This document shows positions 60,318-64,000 of a stretch of DNA of 64,000 nt, in pieces. The translations under genes and the position numbers were made by a program. A model generated the notes under the pieces. That model was given only the letters and a program-made list of their open reading frames with translations, searched no databases and was not told the DNA's origin. The stretch's first letter is position 1, and every line of letters starts with the position of its first letter. Source of the stretch: Henckelia pumila (taxonomy: Eukaryota > Streptophyta > Magnoliopsida > Lamiales > Gesneriaceae); the NCBI RefSeq assembly GCF_033568475.1, contig NC_133123.1, forward strand, positions 152,659,753 through 152,723,752, read 5' to 3'.

Positions 60318-61800
60318 AGAGGAAGTGTTTTGCCATGAAACACATGAAAGTTTGGCTGGGTTCTTTAGTCAAACCACGATATCTCATAATATGGTCCAAA
60401 GGATTATGAGAGAAAATCCAACATTACAGAAGTACCAAGGATTTTCGGCAGGACAAGTTGAAAGAGTCTTAGGAAACCTAGGGCTAAGACAAAGAATACA
60501 TAATTTGATTTATAAGGTATCCAGAAGGGAAATGGCGATCCCTATGGAATTAACCAGTAATCAAATTGAAATGCAGTTAATTTCCTTTGAAGAAATTCGA
60601 GAATAATTACAGAAATTAAAATCAGAAATAGCAAAGACAATGTCTTGGATTCATATTGGAGCAATCCAGATTATGATCAAGGCTAATTTTAAAGAGGGAA
60701 TAGATTCACCCATAGATATCGTAGTATGCGATAAAAAAATGAGGAATATGCAAGATGCGGTTCTAGGAACTATCTCGAGAAATTTATGTGCAAAAAAAAT
60801 TGTGGGAGTTATTTATCCAAGAATAGCCTACAATTTAGCTGATAGAGATTTTAGTCGAGCCTTGACTTTGCATAAAAAATTCAAGGAAAAAAGACTAATG
60901 AAGGAAGGTAATAGGTCATATTCTATTACGTATCAAATTTCATATGCTCTTTCTAATACTCACCATTCTGAATTATTTATTAGAAATGAGTTCATTGAAA
61001 TTCCAGAGATCTTTGGGAAAGTTGCTCAAGCAATATACCCGGAAAGAATCGAGTTTCCTTTAATTCAGGAAACAGACATTCAAATTCAAGACAGACCGGT
61101 TCTATATAGAGACCTTAAAATAAAACCCCGAAGGTTATCTTTCCAAGGAGACAGAATGACAAGCAGGAGATGGGACAAATCTCCTATTCAAGAAATTCCA
61201 CCAGAAGAAAAAGAGTTTTCTATAATAGGAAAACTTAGATCTCCAGAAGGATGAAAAAAAGTGAAAATAGTATTCGAAATTACAAGTCATCGGAACTTGT
61301 TCTCTTGTAACTCGATTTACTATTTGGAACAACAGAAAAAAGGAAATTACCAAGGAGTGATAAATATTGGAGAATTAGAAGTTCAAATCGGGGGAATTCC
61401 AGGAAAAGAAATGGATCAACTCATTCTTGGTATAGAATTCCTGGAGGACCATAAACCATGAAAACGCCTTGAAAAAGGAATAGAGTTCATGGCAAAAGAA
61501 AAGACTTGGAGGATTCAATAAGAATTCTACGAAATGGAAAACCAAGAGAATTGGATAAGGGACAATCCCTTAATCAGATTCGAGAACTCTGTTCACAGAC
61601 AGAGGAAGAATCAACAGTTGAAATTAGTAAGTCATGAACATGATTTACTAGAACGCATTGAAGAAGTAGAAAGGAGTAACCATACTCTACCTTCTGAGGC
61701 TTTAGGAAAACTAAAGGTAAATAGTCTTAATCGGATTACTGAGTTACAACACAGTCTGTTAAAAATGGCGGGGCCATTTAGTAATCCCTTTAAAAAATGA
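60292..61800 (+). pseudogene. Endogenous pararetrovirus movement protein ORF
   Basis: A 30K-superfamily movement protein, which in related viruses forms or widens plasmodesmal channels for cell-to-cell spread. The core is clear: SWIHIGAIQIMIKANFKEGI, then GVIYPRIAYNLADRDF and SYSITYQISYALSNTHHS (about 60,640-60,980). The frame overlaps the coat-protein end and has stops at 60604-60606, 61252-61254, 61459-61461 and 61519-61521, so no full protein can be made. The final segment ends in a charged helix. Its stop (61798-61800) overlaps the next start as ATGA, as between ORFs of caulimovirids. Coat protein before movement protein fits the cavemovirus/solendovirus-type order. Confidence 0.85.
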
Positions 61801-62261
61801 CAACAAGTCCTTTCTCCATATACATTCTGATAGGGTTGTTATATGAACAATATAAGGCTGAGTATTTTGCAGCTTATATTGACTCGGGAGCAGGAATTTG
61901 TACAGCAAAAAGAGGAGTCTTCCCTGAAGAATGTGAAGAGGAATTGCCAAAAATTGCTGGATGAGATTTCTCTCGAAGAATTTTAATTCTTTGCAAAGAA
62001 ATAAAACAAGCAGAGATCCTTATGGGAGGTGCAGGTCAAAAACCTTGGTACAAGGTAAAAACACCACCAATCTATTTCCATGATACAGGAGCTGATATCC
62101 TGTTAGAAAATAACTTCTTACAAATGTTTAAGAAGTACACACAAGACAATGAGTTAAGAAGACTTATGTTCACTACAATTTGTGATAATAAAATTATCGT
62201 TCAAAGACTCAAGGTTGCTTTTTATCGACAATTGCCGATAATATTTCGCAGCCAGCGTGGT
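61797..62261 (+). pseudogene. Endogenous pararetrovirus Pol, start only (aspartic protease)
   Basis: Begins with an ATG overlapping the preceding stop. The protease active site YIDSGAGICTAKRG lies near 61,880. A TGA at 61962-61964 follows; the same frame then continues with HDTGADILLENNFLQMFKKY and a conserved-looking tail. At 62,262 it is cut by the start of another repeat element. Reverse transcriptase and RNase H are not in the window. Confidence 0.8.
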
Positions 62262-64000
62262 TGTGAGACCTCGATTCTAAACAAATAATCAAGGATTAAA
62301 CAATAATAAAGCATACATTAATCCAAGCCAACATTTAAGAAATTTTTTTTTAAAAAAGGCCTAAGCCCGCGCGAGATGCACCCTCGCGCGCGCGCAGGCC
62401 CTCCCAACAGGGCCTCGGGTGAAGGCTCGCGCCCGCGTGAGATGCCTTCTCGCGTGCGCGGGGGCCAACAAACCCGAGCCCTTGAGTACCCCACGCGCGC
62501 GCGAGGTACCACCTCGCCCGCGCGCGGTAGGCCTGGGCAGAAATGCTCATGCTACCCAAAAAAATGGATTTCATGCTGCTACCGACGTGCTTTCAATAAC
62601 ATACTCTAATACATGGTATTGAGAATACACAAAACAAACATGCTTCCAAAAAGCCTAAGATCGACAAGAATCTAAATCGATACAACACCAACATGCTTCA
62701 ATTCTAAATTACAATCCGAATACAACCAATTCGAATAACAACATAATAAGTTCGAGTTCTAACATGCTTTAATCTTAAACTAGATAAACATGCTGATTCG
62801 ACTTCTAAACCGAGTCTCACTTCTACTACTTGCCCTCGAAGCTAACCATGCCTCTTCTGACTTGTTCATGCCCCACCTATTGTCAAGTACACATACAAAA
62901 CAAAGCAACAGTCGGATAACCGGTGAGAACGATACTCCCAGTAAAAGCAACATAACAAGTAATAAATCAGTAAACATGCTTTCAAGGCAACACGTAATCA
63001 ATATCAACGTAATAAAATGCATGTCTTTAAAACTGGATATCAAATCTGATAAACGAGGGATTGCTGCTGTACTTTTGGGATCCCGAGGATGAGATCACGT
63101 GACGACTCACCGACTTTCCCAATCGAGGTGGTGCCACATATCTCACTCCTCTAGACTTTGAGCAACCATAATGAGTATGCTAGCACTAGGCAAAACGACT
63201 ACGACCTAGGCCACTCAATCATAGTTCCCAAACGTCTAAACAAAAAGGGCTGTTCGGCCCGCTGAAACAAGAGTTTGGCTCAAGATGAATGCGTAAAAGC
63301 AACATAACACATAAGTCATATAAACAAACTCAAATAACAACCAAAATACAAGTTTCACATGCTAGAACAAGTATTGATGCAATATGTGATTTGAAAAGGG
63401 AAAACTCGAGAACCAACAGTCCCGAGTAGGCTATCCCGCTACGATGACTGCTTTTACCTTTCAATGCAGTAGTTCCAACTCTGGAGAAGCTACAACAAAA
63501 GGTTTAATCAACAACTAAACAATCCAACAACAAAGGCAACAGTTCAAGGTAATCTCTTTACCGTTCTTCGTCCAACTCTCGACGATCAAATGCTGCTAAC
63601 ACAGGGCTCGACAAACTCCAACGAATCTGTACGAATACAAGAGATGATCAACAACAACGATCACTCACATGCCAAAATGCAACGACTCAAAAACGGTTCA
63701 AATCTCCAAAAACTCAACCCGACGGCATAACGGCTATAACTGAACAAACCGGCAACGCAGACAGCAGTTCAATAACGATATCAACTCATAGCAATGCTAA
63801 TACAACCAAAACAAGGCAATTCCAACCAATCTCAAAAACCACATTTTCGAAAATGGCTTCCAAAAATCATAATAAATCCAAACGTCGCTCTATTTCAAAA
63901 CCGACGGATAATAAACGATCAGAACTCTGTCAAGAACAACATACTCGAATCTCAAACGATTCTAACAACATCCAAAAACTAGAATGTATCTGATCGTAGA
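62262..64000. mobile_element. Partial repeat element (probable LTR), cut by window end
   Basis: Begins TGTGAGACCTCGATTC directly at the end of the viral frame, a typical LTR edge (or, reversed, an LTR end CGAGGTCTCACA). It contains GC-rich hairpins (62,368-62,520) and then AT-balanced non-coding DNA with no gene. The second end, target duplication and interior lie beyond 64,000. The Ty3-type guess is weak. Confidence 0.5.
62368..62520. repeat. Three tandem GC hairpins, ~65-bp spacing
   Basis: Units at 62368-62390, 62434-62456 and 62498-62520. Each has 8-base arms and a 7-base loop (first: CGCGCGAG, ATGCACC, CTCGCGCG). The second has two G-T pairs and the third one mismatch. Spacings are 66 and 64 bp. 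The block is very GC- and CpG-rich in an AT-rich setting. Confidence 0.8.

Noticed and set aside
56997-62261. A functional virus genome
   Set aside because: Multiple in-frame stops, a 1.87-kb insertion and loss of everything after the protease start leave only fragments.
62780-63982. Several short open frames near the right end
   Set aside because: None shows a recognisable motif, they overlap on both strands, and they lie in a probable LTR.

Overview
The window is nuclear DNA of a flowering plant, almost certainly a eudicot and possibly an asterid (the asterid guess is only a general impression of the repeat families). It is AT-rich, its genes have GT-AG introns, and it is built mostly of nested transposable elements. 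The only host-type gene seen is a broken NLR disease-resistance gene. No bacterial features, tRNA genes or CRISPR arrays were found.

Layout. (1) About 1-5,210: a Mutator-like element (MULE) region with a degenerate mudrA-type transposase on the + strand (226-2928). Facing it tail to tail is a well-preserved gene with a plant mobile domain (PMD) on the - strand (5210-3227, four exons recovered). (2) 5,552-16,800: a very young, 11.2-kb Ty1/copia element with LTRs that look identical apart from one C in a C-run, inserted in an AT-repeat tract. It has gag, pol and a third 'env-like' ORF. (3) 16,801-19,568: non-coding DNA with three GC-rich hairpins. (4) 19,569-29,227: a Ty3/gypsy chromovirus with 2.1-2.7-kb LTRs and target-site duplication ATACT. 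It is coding-defective and has a likely 202-bp intron between gag and protease. (5) 29,660-52,373: a second, very large MULE bounded by about 355-bp terminal inverted repeats. It carries an eight-exon Ulp1-type (SUMO-protease-like) gene on the + strand and a mudrA transposase on the - strand. Inside it are a 10.3-kb non-autonomous LTR element (33,301-43,614) in the last protease exon, a 209-bp satellite array (44,007-47,137) and a Cassandra TRIM with 5S-rRNA-like LTRs (47,476-48,303). (6) 53,219-55,846 (-): a CC-NB-LRR gene with two in-frame stops, with a hAT-like MITE just upstream. (7) About 56,870-62,261: an endogenous pararetrovirus fragment (coat protein, movement protein, start of protease), decayed and split by a 1.9-kb insertion. 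(8) 62,262-64,000: the start of another repeat element with three GC hairpins, cut by the window end.

How the parts relate. Both MULEs pair a transposase with a captured host-type gene, PMD in one and a Ulp1 protease in the other. The 10.3-kb non-coding LTR element shares its termini, primer site and polypurine context with the Ty3 element and was probably moved by that family's proteins. In-frame stops in the Ty3, pararetroviral and NLR genes show that most of the locus is decaying. The copia element is recent, and the insertions inside MULE 2 are younger than the MULE itself.
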